Assembly: GCA_943325515.2 (NCBI GenBank)
Contig: CALPPS020000006.1
Span: 1 to 51,285 of the forward strand
Reading direction: 5' to 3'
DNA length: 51,285 bases
Source: Flavobacterium psychrophilum
GTDB taxonomy: Bacteria > Bacteroidota > Bacteroidia > Flavobacteriales > Flavobacteriaceae
Part shown: piece after piece, positions 41,246 to 49,530 of the stretch
Layout of the letters: each line of letters starts with the position of its first letter
How positions within the stretch are numbered: the first letter of the stretch is position 1
The notes under the pieces: model-generated
Told to the model about the DNA's origin: nothing
Database searches by the model: none
The model's input: only the letters and a program-made list of their open reading frames with translations
Made by a program: the position numbers and the translations under genes

Positions 41246-41590
41246 CTAGTTATTTCCTTCTTCCACTTTCTTCTTCGCCGCTCTCATGCGCTGAATAACT
41301 TTAACCGAAGTATATTCATCCTGAGTAACACTCCCTTTAAAAACCAATTTCCCATTCCTAACAATTTTTTTAATCATTTTCAACAGTTCATCATAATGCA
41401 TTTGGTTAGCATCCGTTAGTTGCTCGCGGTTATTAAAAAGCTTATTTTGCCCGTTGTTCTTTTGGGTTAAACTCTCCTTTTAACCCGTCAATATATCAGC
41501 AAAATTAGTGCTCATTCCTTCCGCCACTAGTGCGGCTTGATTATTAACAACAAACTCGATTAATAATGCAGCTACCTGGTTTTCCCCTTA
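41246..41590 (-). pseudogene. Remnant of an unknown gene, frameshifted
   Basis: Two open pieces on the minus strand look like one gene. The upstream piece (about 41590-41482) reads ALLIEFVVNNQAALVAEG and on to FADILTG before a stop, without a start codon. The downstream piece (about 41470-41246) reads NREQLTDANQMHYDELLKMI and ends in a basic RMRAAKKKVEEGNN with its own stop. A frameshift and a lost 5' end are the simplest reading. I do not know the family. A good terminator follows on the minus strand. Confidence 0.5.
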
Positions 41591-41604
41591 AACAATTAAT
41601 AATC

Positions 41605-41635
41605 AAAAAACCCAACTAGAAAGTTGGGTTTTTTT
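41605..41635 (-). terminator. Terminator of the fabH-acc operon
   Basis: AACCCAACT and AGTTGGGTT form a 9-bp stem with a 4-nt loop, extended by A and T runs on both sides, directly after the accC stop. It can act on both strands. Confidence 0.92.
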
Positions 41636-41637
41636 AT

Positions 41638-42984
41638 TTATTCTGGATCGTTCATTTTGAAACTTTCCATAAACTTGGTAGTATAATTTCCAGCTACATA
41701 ATCGGGTTCATCCATCAACTGACGGTGGAACGGAATAGTAGTTTTAACACCTTCAATTACGAATTCATCTAAAGCGCGTTTCATTTTATTTATAGCTTCT
41801 TGACGCGTTTGAGCTGTCGTGATTAACTTTGCAATCATCGAGTCGTAATTTGGCGGAATGGTATAACCAGCATACACATGAGTATCTAAACGAACACCAT
41901 GGCCTCCTGGCGCATGAAGCGTAGTGATTTTTCCTGGTGATGGGCGAAAATCATTATAAGGATCTTCAGCATTGATACGACATTCAATTGCGTGTAATTG
42001 TGGAAAATAATTTTTTCCAGAAATTGGCACGCCACCAGCTACTAAAATTTGCTCCCGAATTAAATCATAATCTACAACTTGTTCTGTGATAGGATGTTCT
42101 ACTTGGATACGTGTATTCATCTCCATAAAATAGAAATTTCTGTGCTTATCTACTAAGAATTCCACTGTACCAGCGCCTTCGTATTTTATAAATTCTGCAG
42201 CTTTAACCGCGGCTTCTCCCATTTTATTACGCAAATCATCCGTCATAAATGGCGACGGAGTTTCCTCAGTCAATTTTTGATGACGACGTTGCACCGAACA
42301 ATCTCTTTCGGATAAGTGACAAGCTTTGCCATAAGCATCGCCAACAACTTGTATCTCGATATGTCTTGGTTCTTCAATCAATTTTTCTAAATACATACCA
42401 TCATTGCCAAAAGCGGCTGCTGACTCTTGACGAGCACTTTCCCAAGCTTTTAGCAAATCCTCTTTTTTCCAAACGGCACGCATGCCTTTTCCACCACCAC
42501 CAGCGGTAGCTTTTAGCATTACTGGATAACCAAACTCATGGGCAATTTGTTCTGCTTGTTCGTATGATTCTAAAATTCCTTCCGAACCAGGCACACAAGG
42601 AACTCCAGCGGCTTTCATAGTAGCTTTTGCGGAAGCTTTGTCTCCCATTCTGTCAATCATTTCAGGAGAAGCACCAATAAATTTGATACCATGTTCTTGA
42701 CAAATTTTTGAGAATTTAGCGTTTTCTGAAAGAAAACCATAACCTGGATGTATTGCATCTGCATTAGTGATCTCCGCAGCAGCAATAATATTTGACATTT
42801 TTAAGTAAGATAAATTACTTGGTGGAGGACCAATACAAACGGCTTCGTCTGCAAACTTTACGTGTAAACTTTCAGCATCAGCAGTTGAATAAACAGCTAC
42901 TGTTTTGATACCCATTTCACGACAAGTTCTGATTACGCGAAGCGCAATTTCGCCTCTATTGGCAATTAATATTTTTTTAAACAT
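41638..42984 (-). CDS. accC: Acetyl-CoA carboxylase, biotin carboxylase subunit
   Basis: 448 residues, the length of E. coli Acc[20 protein letters not shown] at the N-terminus, the Gly-rich ATP-grasp loop [14 protein letters not shown] (about 159-172), the Glu-rich site with [31 protein letters not shown] (about 276-306) and the SPGKI segment are typical. It carboxylates the biotin on AccB in the first step of fatty acid synthesis. accB is 93 bp upstream on the same strand; the gap is filled by two octamer arrays. Confidence 0.97.
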   Translation of the reverse strand: MFKKILIANRGEIALRVIRTCREMGIKTVAVYSTADAESLHVKFADEAVCIGPPPSNLSYLKMSNIIAAAEITNADAIHPGYGFLSENAKFSKICQEHGIKFIGASPEMIDRMGDKASAKATMKAAGVPCVPGSEGILESYEQAEQIAHEFGYPVMLKATAGGGGKGMRAVWKKEDLLKAWESARQESAAAFGNDGMYLEKLIEEPRHIEIQVVGDAYGKACHLSERDCSVQRRHQKLTEETPSPFMTDDLRNKMGEAAVKAAEFIKYEGAGTVEFLVDKHRNFYFMEMNTRIQVEHPITEQVVDYDLIREQILVAGGVPISGKNYFPQLHAIECRINAEDPYNDFRPSPGKITTLHAPGGHGVRLDTHVYAGYTIPPNYDSMIAKLITTAQTRQEAINKMKRALDEFVIEGVKTTIPFHRQLMDEPDYVAGNYTTKFMESFKMNDPE

Positions 42985-42992
42985 TTTTCTTA

Positions 42993-43024
42993 ATTTGAAA
43001 ATTAGACAATTAGATAATTTGAAA
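42993..43024 (+). repeat. Octameric array, unit ATTNGANA, 4 copies
   Basis: Units ATTTGAAA, ATTAGACA, ATTAGATA and ATTTGAAA in register, starting 9 bp upstream of the accC start codon. Confidence 0.75.
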
Positions 43025-43045
43025 ATGGATGAAGAAGGCTAATTA

Positions 43046-43077
43046 TTTTCAAATTGACACATCTTCAAATTTTCAAA
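43046..43077 (-). repeat. Octameric array, unit TTTTCAAA, 4 copies, inverted to its neighbour
   Basis: Units TTTTCAAA, TTGACACA, TCTTCAAA and TTTTCAAA end right at the accB stop codon. Together with the array at 42993 this makes a pair of inverted arrays. The unit also occurs at 9365. Confidence 0.75.
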
Positions 43078-43554
43078 TTAAGAAGGGTCAACTAAGAATA
43101 ATGGTTGGTCAAATTCAACGGGAGACATATCATCAACAAGAATCTTAACGATTTTACCTGTGATTTCAGCTTCAATTTCATTAAATAATTTCATAGCTTC
43201 AACTACACAAAGCACATCTCCTTTTTGAATAGCACTACCTACTTCAACAAACATTGGCTTATCAGGAGAAGGTTTGCGGTAGAAAGTTCCAATCATTGGG
43301 GATTTTATGGTAACATATTTAGAATTGTCATCAGAAGCTGGAGCAGGCGCAGCAGGTGCTGCAACAGGAGCGCTTGCTATTGGAGCAGCTATTGCTTGTT
43401 GCATAGGGGCTTGTTGAACATAGGTGATATCTGAAGCGTTACCTTCTATGGTTGTTCGGATAGTGATTTTTACATCGCCAGTCTCTAACTTTACTTCGGC
43501 AACTCCAGAATTGGATACAAATTTGATCAGGTTTTGAATTTCTTTTAAATCCAT
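43078..43554 (-). CDS. accB: Acetyl-CoA carboxylase, biotin carboxyl carrier protein
   Basis: 158 residues. The N-terminal domain is followed by an Ala/Pro-rich linker (about residues 50-78), then the biotinyl domain with the biotin-accepting Lys in VEAMKLFNEIEAEI (Lys near 124). It carries biotin between AccC and the carboxyltransferase. It sits between fabH (22 bp upstream) and accC, a classical arrangement in Bacteroidetes. Confidence 0.97.
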   Translation of the reverse strand: MDLKEIQNLIKFVSNSGVAEVKLETGDVKITIRTTIEGNASDITYVQQAPMQQAIAAPIASAPVAAPAAPAPASDDNSKYVTIKSPMIGTFYRKPSPDKPMFVEVGSAIQKGDVLCVVEAMKLFNEIEAEITGKIVKILVDDMSPVEFDQPLFLVDPS

Positions 43555-43576
43555 AATTAGTTTGTTTTAGTGTTAG

Positions 43577-44575
43577 TTATTGTTTGTTGTAAGCCCATTT
43601 TAAGTAGATAGAACCCCAAGTGAATCCTCCACCAAATGCTGCAAAAATTAAATTATCTCCTTTTTTAAATTTATCTTCAAAATCACTCAACAACAAAGGT
43701 AGTGTTGCCGAAGTAGTATTCCCATATTTTTCAATATTTATTAAAACTTTTTCATCATCTACTCCCATTCTGTTGGCAGTAGCGTCAATGATTCTTTTAT
43801 TGGCTTGGTGAGCAATTAACCAGTTCACATCATCTTTAGTTAGATTGTTGCGCTGCATTATTTTTTCACTTACATCAGCCATTCCTGAAACAGCATATTT
43901 GTAAACCGTTTTACCATCTTGAAATACATAGTGCTGTCCGTTTTTAAATGTCTCCGCAGTTGCAGGAAGAATAGAACCGCCAGCGTCTATTTTAAGGTAT
44001 TCTCTTCCAATTCCGTCGCTTTTTAATAATTCATCTTGTAAACCAAGCCCTTCATAGTTTGGTTCAAATAACACAGCGCCAGCGCCATCACCAAAGATGA
44101 TGCATGTGGCCCTATCTGTATAATCAATTATGGAAGACATTTTATCAGCACCAATTAAGAGCACTTTTTTATACCTGCCAGATTGAATGTAGGCAGCTGC
44201 AGTAGACATTCCGAAAAGAAAACCCGAACAAGCGGCTTGTAGGTCATATGAAAATGCATTAATTGCCCCAATTTGACTTGCCACATAAACTCCTGTTGCA
44301 GCAACTTGCATATCTGGTGTAGCGGTTGCCATGATAACCAAGTCTATTTCTTCAGGATTGATGTTAGCTTTTGAAATTAAATTTTGAGCGGCTTTAATGG
44401 CCATGAAAGAAGTGCCTTTTCCTTTTTCTTTCAAAAGTCTTCTTTCTTTGATTCCAGTTCGAGAGGTTATCCATTCGTCATTGGTATCAACCATGGTTTC
44501 CAGTACTTGATTTGAGAGTACAAATTCTGGAACATAGGCTCCAACTGCTGTGATTGCGGCTGTAATTTTAGTCAT
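43577..44575 (-). CDS. fabH: 3-oxoacyl-ACP synthase III
   Basis: 332 residues. The active site Cys is in LQAACSGFLFG (about residue 117), the His in NWLIAHQANKRI (about 253) and the Asn in KYGNTTSATLPL (about 283). It condenses acetyl-CoA with malonyl-ACP to start fatty acid chains. The N-terminus MTKITAAITAVGAYVPEFVLSN is standard. It lies between rpmF and accB; the 155-bp gap to rpmF holds a terminator. Confidence 0.96.
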   Translation of the reverse strand: MTKITAAITAVGAYVPEFVLSNQVLETMVDTNDEWITSRTGIKERRLLKEKGKGTSFMAIKAAQNLISKANINPEEIDLVIMATATPDMQVAATGVYVASQIGAINAFSYDLQAACSGFLFGMSTAAAYIQSGRYKKVLLIGADKMSSIIDYTDRATCIIFGDGAGAVLFEPNYEGLGLQDELLKSDGIGREYLKIDAGGSILPATAETFKNGQHYVFQDGKTVYKYAVSGMADVSEKIMQRNNLTKDDVNWLIAHQANKRIIDATANRMGVDDEKVLINIEKYGNTTSATLPLLLSDFEDKFKKGDNLIFAAFGGGFTWGSIYLKWAYNKQ

Positions 44576-44689
44576 AAAATGGTCTTTTTCTTATCGGTTT
44601 TTTTATATCGAAAAGTCGTTGAAATTACAAAAAATAATAATACTTTTTCAATTAGGAATGCATATTTCTTAAATTTTATTAAAACAAAA

Positions 44690-44710
44690 AACTCCCACAA
44701 TGTGAGAGTT
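44690..44710 (-). terminator. Terminator or attenuator after rpmF
   Basis: On the minus strand AACTCTCAC pairs with GTGGGAGTT (one G-U pair) around a 3-nt loop, and a T run follows, 21 bp after the rpmF stop. Some transcripts probably read into fabH. Confidence 0.8.
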
Positions 44711-44730
44711 GGTTTTGTAAAAAAACTTAA

Positions 44731-44925
44731 TTAAGCCACTGCTACTGATTTGTCAATAACAACTTGTCCTCTGTAATACATTTTACCTTCATGCCAGTAA
44801 GCTCTGTGGTACAAATGAGCCTCACCTGTTATCGGGCAAGTTGCAATTTGAGCTACTGTAGCTTTATAATGAGTTCTTCTTTTATCTCTTCTTGTTTTGG
44901 AGATTTTTCTCTTAGGATGCGCCAT
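44731..44925 (-). CDS. rpmF: Ribosomal protein L32
   Basis: 64 residues. [23 protein letters not shown] is the L32 N-terminus; it is a basic protein of the large ribosomal subunit. The zinc-site cysteine pattern is reduced: one Cys is seen ([16 protein letters not shown]), so this is the zinc-independent form. Upstream DUF177 and downstream fabH are the usual neighbours. Confidence 0.97.
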   Translation of the reverse strand: MAHPKRKISKTRRDKRRTHYKATVAQIATCPITGEAHLYHRAYWHEGKMYYRGQVVIDKSVAVA

Positions 44926-44934
44926 TTTACTATA

Positions 44935-45477
44935 TTATTTATCCGTTAATAGTTGTTTTAATTTGTCCCATCTTGGGTCAATATTATCTTCTTTTTTTGC
45001 TTTTTCTTTTATTTCTTTGACTTGTAATTCATTTAATTTTTGTAATGCTTCGGTTTGCAGGGTTCCATCTTTCACGCCAGGATGAACTCTTTTTTGCGGA
45101 ACCGACAATACAATCATTTCATAAATATATTGAGCCAAATCTATTTGATGTTCGCCATGTGGCAATATCAATAATTCGTCATTGTCATTATTAAATTCCT
45201 CTCCAAACTGAACAACTAATTTAATTTTACCTTTGATTGGTAGATCAAACATTTCGCCAGTTAAATCACAGGGTACGTTTACAGTTCCCTTGTGTTTAAA
45301 GTTGATTTCAAGTAGGGTTGCTTTTTTTTCTAAAACAACATCTACAACTAATTCACAACTTTCAAATTCATCAAAACCAAACTCGTCAAAGAACTTTTTA
45401 TTTATTTTAAAATCAAACTGATGTTTTCCTAATTTTAATCCAATGAATGGAATTAAATATTCATTTATACTTTTCAT
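44935..45477 (-). CDS. DUF177 (YceD-like) protein
   Basis: 180 residues. The core CDLTGEMFDLPIKGKIKLVVQFGEEFN (about residues 75-102) and the later HQIDLAQYIYEMIVLSVPQKRVHPG match the DUF177 family, which precedes rpmF in most bacteria and is linked to 23S rRNA accumulation in plants and E. coli. Nine bp separate it from rpmF. Its promoter at 45512-45539 includes a palindromic repeat at the likely transcription start. Confidence 0.88.
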   Translation of the reverse strand: MKSINEYLIPFIGLKLGKHQFDFKINKKFFDEFGFDEFESCELVVDVVLEKKATLLEINFKHKGTVNVPCDLTGEMFDLPIKGKIKLVVQFGEEFNNDNDELLILPHGEHQIDLAQYIYEMIVLSVPQKRVHPGVKDGTLQTEALQKLNELQVKEIKEKAKKEDNIDPRWDKLKQLLTDK

Positions 45478-45492
45478 CTAAACAACAATTTG

Positions 45493-45508
45493 ACCCGAAG
45501 TTTCGGGA
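45493..45508. repeat. Palindromic repeat, family 1, at the promoter of the DUF177-acc operon
   Basis: ACCCGAAGTTTCGGGA then GTGCAA. Read on the minus strand it starts 3 bases past the -7 element, so it covers the probable transcription start and the first leader bases. The related in-frame copies are at 35148 and 34984. Confidence 0.8.
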
Positions 45509-45511
45509 GTG

Positions 45512-45539
45512 CAAAGATATAAAATTATTGGAATTCCAA
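45512..45539 (-). promoter_or_regulatory. Promoter of the DUF177-rpmF-fabH-accB-accC operon
   Basis: On the minus strand ATTG (45540-45537) and TATCTTTG (45519-45512) are 17 bp apart, fitting the TTTG / TAnnTTTG pattern with a near-match upstream box. The start codon follows after about 35 nt. Confidence 0.7.
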
Positions 45540-45562
45540 TAACCTTATGAACATTTTTTTGT

Positions 45563-46609
45563 TTATAACTGTTTTTCCTTAAATTTCATAGGATTTTTGC
45601 TGATTTCAAGATACTCATTTCTGGAATTATAAATATCAATGGCAGTATAAACAGCTTCTTTGAACGAATTATAATCTGCAATTCCTTTTCCAGCAATTTC
45701 ATAGGCTGTGCCATGATCTGGGGAGGTTCTTACTTTGTTTAGGCCGGCAGTATAATTTACACCGTTCCCAAATGACAGTGTTTTGAAGGGTATTAATCCT
45801 TGATCGTGATAGGTGGCAATTACAGCATCATATTTCTCGTATTGATTACTTCCAAAAAAACCATCAGCAGCATAGGGCCCAAAAACTAAGGTTCCTTTTT
45901 GGAATATTTTCTTAATAGTAGGTTTTAGAATTTCATCGTCTTCTTTGCCTATGACACCATTGTCTCCAGCATGAGGGTTCAAGGATAAAACGGCAATTTT
46001 CGGTTTATTTATGCCAAAGTCTTGAATTAAAGAATGTCTTATAGTCTCGATTTTTTGGATGATTAATTTTTCGGTTAAATGCTTGGCTACTTCATTCACA
46101 GGAATATGATCTGTTAGCAAACCCACTCTTAAATTGTCCTGAACCATAAGCATTAAGGCGTTACCTTCTAATTCTTTGTCTAAATAATCTGTATGCCCTG
46201 GAAATTTAAATTCTTCAGATTGAATATTGTATTTATTGATAGGCCCTGTTACCAGCACATCTATTTGATTTTCTTTTAAAGCTTTTGTGGCAGCTACAAA
46301 CGATTTTATAGCGTATTTCCCAATGATTTCATCATTGTTTCCAAAATTCAAATCAACTCCTTCACGCCAAACGTTTAACACGTTTATTTTCCCAATCACT
46401 AATTGGTTTATATGATCGATACCGTGAAGAGGGGCTATGAGTTCTAATGTTTTTTTGATAAATGAAAGCACTTTCACATTGGCAAAAATAACTGGCGTGC
46501 AAAGTTCCAACATTCTTGAGTCTTCAAAAGTCTTGAGGATAACTTCACTCCCTATCCCGTTTAAATCTCCTATAGATATTCCAACGATAATATTTTCTGC
46601 TTTTTTCAT
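45563..46609 (-). CDS. pdxA: 4-hydroxythreonine-4-phosphate dehydrogenase
   Basis: 348 residues. GISIGDLNGIGSEVILKTF at the N-terminus, TGPINKYNI and FPGHTDYL in the mid part (about residues 125-150), LSLNPHAGDNG (about 213-223) and YHDQGLIPFKTLSFGNGVNYTAGL with PDHGTAYEIAGKG near the C-terminus are the PdxA landmarks, including metal-binding His residues. It acts in the DXP-dependent vitamin B6 pathway. It is divergent from ribE across a shared 60-bp promoter region. Confidence 0.96.
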   Translation of the reverse strand: MKKAENIIVGISIGDLNGIGSEVILKTFEDSRMLELCTPVIFANVKVLSFIKKTLELIAPLHGIDHINQLVIGKINVLNVWREGVDLNFGNNDEIIGKYAIKSFVAATKALKENQIDVLVTGPINKYNIQSEEFKFPGHTDYLDKELEGNALMLMVQDNLRVGLLTDHIPVNEVAKHLTEKLIIQKIETIRHSLIQDFGINKPKIAVLSLNPHAGDNGVIGKEDDEILKPTIKKIFQKGTLVFGPYAADGFFGSNQYEKYDAVIATYHDQGLIPFKTLSFGNGVNYTAGLNKVRTSPDHGTAYEIAGKGIADYNSFKEAVYTAIDIYNSRNEYLEISKNPMKFKEKQL

Positions 46610-46632
46610 ATCAAGGACAAGTTATTTATTGC

Positions 46633-46640
46633 TAATTTTG
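46633..46640 (+). promoter_or_regulatory. -7 promoter element of ribE
   Basis: TAATTTTG fits TAnnTTTG, 29 bp before the ribE ATG. Confidence 0.5.
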
Positions 46641-46645
46641 AAGTG

Positions 46646-46653
46646 CAAATTTA
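46646..46653 (-). promoter_or_regulatory. -7 promoter element of pdxA
   Basis: On the minus strand TAAATTTG fits TAnnTTTG, 36 bp before the pdxA ATG. It overlaps the ribE promoter region, so the two start sites are back to back. Confidence 0.5.
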
Positions 46654-46669
46654 GTAAAATAAAACCATA

Positions 46670-47260
46670 ATGTTTACAGGAATAATCGAAACCCTTGGAA
46701 TAATAAAAGAAATCAAAAAAGACAATGATAATCTGCATATCACTGTTTCTTCCTCAATAACTCACGAATTAAAAATTGATCAAAGCGTGGCTCATAATGG
46801 AGTTTGCCTAACTGTTATCGCTATTGATAATGAAGAATATACGGTAACAGCAATAAGGGAAACGATAGTAAAGACCAATCTTGCCGAATGGAGGACAGGA
46901 GATTTATTAAATTTGGAGCGAGCAATGAAGCTTGGAGACAGACTTGACGGGCATATTGTTCAAGGTCATATTGATCAAACCGGAGTTTGTATAGCCATTA
47001 ATGAGGCAAATGGGAGTTGGTATTTTTCTTTTGAATATGATAGTAAATTAAATAATATTACCATTGAAAAAGGCTCTATAACAGTAAACGGCGTAAGTTT
47101 AACGGTTCTTAATTCTAAGCCTAATGAATTTAGTGTAGCTATTATTCCTTACACTTTTGAGCATACTAATTTTAAAGCATTTCAAATAGGATCAAAAATA
47201 AATTTAGAATTTGATGTTGTGGGAAAATATGTTGCAAGATTATACGCAACAAGGAGTTGA
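46670..47260 (+). CDS. ribE: Riboflavin synthase
   Basis: 196 residues. MFTGIIETLGIIKEIKK is the family start. Two lumazine-binding repeats are visible: the first with VAHNGVCLTVIAI (about 38-50), the second with SITVNGVSLTVLN (about 135-147). GHIVQGHIDQTG joins them. It dismutates two 6,7-dimethyl-8-ribityllumazine molecules into riboflavin. No FMN riboswitch was seen in the 60-bp upstream space. Confidence 0.97.
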   Translation: MFTGIIETLGIIKEIKKDNDNLHITVSSSITHELKIDQSVAHNGVCLTVIAIDNEEYTVTAIRETIVKTNLAEWRTGDLLNLERAMKLGDRLDGHIVQGHIDQTGVCIAINEANGSWYFSFEYDSKLNNITIEKGSITVNGVSLTVLNSKPNEFSVAIIPYTFEHTNFKAFQIGSKINLEFDVVGKYVARLYATRS

Positions 47261-47283
47261 GGAAAGGTATTTTTATAAGAAAC

Positions 47284-47315
47284 AAAAAAGCTTCAAATTA
47301 ATTTGAAGCTTTTTT
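47284..47315. terminator. Bidirectional terminator
   Basis: A perfect 32-bp palindrome: AAAAAAGCTTCAAATT followed directly by its complement. It ends ribE on the plus strand and overlaps the stop codon of the minus-strand mini-gene at 47298. Confidence 0.92.
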
Positions 47316-47519
47316 TATAGCAAGAATTTGTTTCAATTTATAAATACCAAATAGCAACGATACTAGTAATAAAAACCATATGCTACCATCCAGATTAACT
47401 GGCGGAGGCGGCGGAGGTGTAATTTCTGGAGGCGGTGGTCCTGGTGCAGCAAAAACTGAGGTAAATGACAACAAAATCACTGCCAGAATATTACTAATTC
47501 TATTCGGGACAATTTTCAT
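47298..47519 (-). CDS. Pro-rich membrane mini-protein, PID-CTERM-like
   Basis: 73 residues. A signal peptide (about residues 1-24, ending FAA) is followed by a Pro-rich stretch (PGPPPPEITPPPPPP), then LDGSIWFLLLVSLLFGIYKL, one hydrophobic segment, and a basic tail. This is the layout of small Bacteroidetes proteins with a PID-CTERM-like end. The role is unknown; the C-terminal helix and basic tail suggest membrane anchoring or sorting. The 220 bp upstream to 47740 hold a terminator for the next gene and otherwise nothing I can name. Confidence 0.7.
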   Translation of the reverse strand: MKIVPNRISNILAVILLSFTSVFAAPGPPPPEITPPPPPPVNLDGSIWFLLLVSLLFGIYKLKQILAIKKASN

Positions 47520-47688
47520 AGTGTGTAAAAGTATAAAAAAAATCTACTCGCCAAAATAATTTGGATACATAATCTGCAAGGATAATGCGAAAATTAAACT
47601 ATGAAATTACTATTCTATAGCACATTTACTATTTTGTAGTAATTATACATGTTTTAATCAGTTATTTATTTTAATTGTGATAACAAAA

Positions 47689-47714
47689 AACCACAGACTC
47701 TAAAATCTGTGGTT
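47689..47714 (-). terminator. Terminator of the LamG protein gene
   Basis: On the minus strand AACCACAGA pairs with TCTGTGGTT over 9 bp with an 8-nt loop, and a T run follows, 26 bp after the stop codon. Confidence 0.88.
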
Positions 47715-47740
47715 CTATGAAATTTTAACTAAAAAATTTA

Positions 47741-49456
47741 TTATTGCAATATGATTTTTTTAACATCAACAACAATACCTTGTGCATTCAAAATCTGAAC
47801 AAAATACAATCCTGTTCCGCCCCAAGTATTAAGTGGCATTGTAGTGTTTGTTCCCGATAAAGTTATTGGAGTTGTTGCCACTTGCTGACCTAATGAATTT
47901 ATAATATTGATATTTCCTCCTGTTAGGTCAGAAATGTTGTTAAAACTAATATTCACCTGAGTATTTGCAGGATTTGGATAAATAGTAATGTTGTTAGCAT
48001 AAGTAACTGGATAATTGAATGATAACTGACCAAGATTAATAATCAAAGTATCTGTAACCGTAATGTTAGTGATGCATTGATTTTGATTATATAGTTGAGT
48101 GATTTCTTGTTGGGTTAAAGCACGGTTCCAAATTCCGATGTCGTCTATTTTACCATTAAAATAAAAATTTGAAGCGTATTGAACTATTGATTTTCCAAAC
48201 AAAAGATTGGTGTTTAAAGTGTTTAAAGTATTTAAATTAACAAGATTAAAATTTGAAGTTTGTATTTGAATACCATCTAAATAAATAATTATTGATGAGA
48301 CATTTGTATTGTTATAAACTACAACAATGTTGTGCCAAAGATTATTATTATTTAATGGATTTGTATTTATAGAATAGTTCATATGAGTATTAAATTCTAC
48401 TTCATTTTCTTTTATAAATATATCATTTAGCCTTCCGTCAGGAAAAGTATTTGTGCCATAAGAAAGTACAGAATAGCCATCCGAATAGCCATTTGTAGGA
48501 GTTAGATAGAACCAAGCACTAAATGTTCTTGAAGAATTTCCTGCTGGAATATTGTTATTTAAACAACTTATAAAATTATTAACACCATTAAAACTATATG
48601 CACTATTACTATTCCCAAATCTATCAGTCGTTAATGTTGCTCCATTAACTGTTCCATTGTTTCCATTTCCACTATCATCATTTGCGTTTCCACAAAAAGG
48701 CCAATAGCCAACAAGACCTTGGGTTAAAGAACCACTAACCGCATTACAAGTGTCGCTATAGATAGGAACTTGGTTGTAAATAGCCGTAATTTCTTGGGGA
48801 GTTAATGCTCGGTTCCAAATAGCTATATCATCAACTTTGCCTACATAAGCATATTGTCCACCCACTGCAAAAGTTGACCCAACAATACTTTGAGTATTTA
48901 GATATTGAATTATTGTAGAGAAACCTGCAGTTTCTGAGGTAATTAAATTTCCATTAATGTAAATACTTATGTTTTGACCTTCATAAATAACAAAAATATG
49001 TTTCCAATTATTTGAATTTAATAAAGGTGTTACTGCATCTGCATAAAAAGAATTTCCATAATATGCCCTTATTCCTGATGAATTAGGACTTAAAAAAAGA
49101 GGCTTGCCACTTGCATCAAAGATATTTTGAAAATCTGCATTGGGAATTTCTTTATACCATAAAGAAAAACTCATTGCATTGACAAATGTATTGGCTTGTG
49201 GAGAAGGTAAAGTAATGTATTGATTTGCATTTTCAAATGAATATGCACTATTAATATTCCCAAATCTATCTGTTGTGAGTGTTGGACCGTTAATAATTCC
49301 GTTTAATCCATTTACACTTTGGTCATTAGCATTTCCGTTGAAAGGCCAATAACCCACTAATCCATTAGTTGGAACATAAGAAGGAACTTGGGAGAAAATC
49401 ATTTGGGTTGTCATAAGTAACCCTACACTTAAAAGAAGTAATTTTTTGTTTATCAT
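47741..49456 (-). CDS. Secreted protein with two LamG domains and a type IX sorting signal
   Basis: 571 residues from the ATG at 49456; the frame is open 17 codons earlier but this start gives the signal peptide (MINKKLLLLSVGLLMTTQMIFSQ). Two LamG/concanavalin-like domains (about residues 30-230 and 245-460) begin alike: GLVGYWPFNGNANDQS and GLVGYWPFCGNANDDS, and end alike: DDIAIWNRALTPQEITAIYN and DDIGIWNRALTQQEITQLYN, so they arose by duplication. The C-terminal ~75 residues (ITIYPNPANTQVNISFNN ... GLYFVQILNAQG) are a type A T9SS sorting domain. It should be exported across the outer membrane and displayed or released, likely binding glycans or surfaces. Confidence 0.92.
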   Translation of the reverse strand: MINKKLLLLSVGLLMTTQMIFSQVPSYVPTNGLVGYWPFNGNANDQSVNGLNGIINGPTLTTDRFGNINSAYSFENANQYITLPSPQANTFVNAMSFSLWYKEIPNADFQNIFDASGKPLFLSPNSSGIRAYYGNSFYADAVTPLLNSNNWKHIFVIYEGQNISIYINGNLITSETAGFSTIIQYLNTQSIVGSTFAVGGQYAYVGKVDDIAIWNRALTPQEITAIYNQVPIYSDTCNAVSGSLTQGLVGYWPFCGNANDDSGNGNNGTVNGATLTTDRFGNSNSAYSFNGVNNFISCLNNNIPAGNSSRTFSAWFYLTPTNGYSDGYSVLSYGTNTFPDGRLNDIFIKENEVEFNTHMNYSINTNPLNNNNLWHNIVVVYNNTNVSSIIIYLDGIQIQTSNFNLVNLNTLNTLNTNLLFGKSIVQYASNFYFNGKIDDIGIWNRALTQQEITQLYNQNQCITNITVTDTLIINLGQLSFNYPVTYANNITIYPNPANTQVNISFNNISDLTGGNINIINSLGQQVATTPITLSGTNTTMPLNTWGGTGLYFVQILNAQGIVVDVKKIILQ

Positions 49457-49530
49457 TTTTATAACATTATTTCTACAACGTTCCAATTGTAGTGTTAATA
49501 AAAACAAAGAGCGTGGAACACTTACCTAAC

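Noticed and set aside
42249..42509. Plus-strand frame inside accC
   Set aside because: It is a shadow of accC, which has intact motifs throughout.
46610..46669. Search for an FMN riboswitch before ribE
   Set aside because: The gap is only 60 bp and is filled by back-to-back promoter elements; no conserved RFN element bases are visible.
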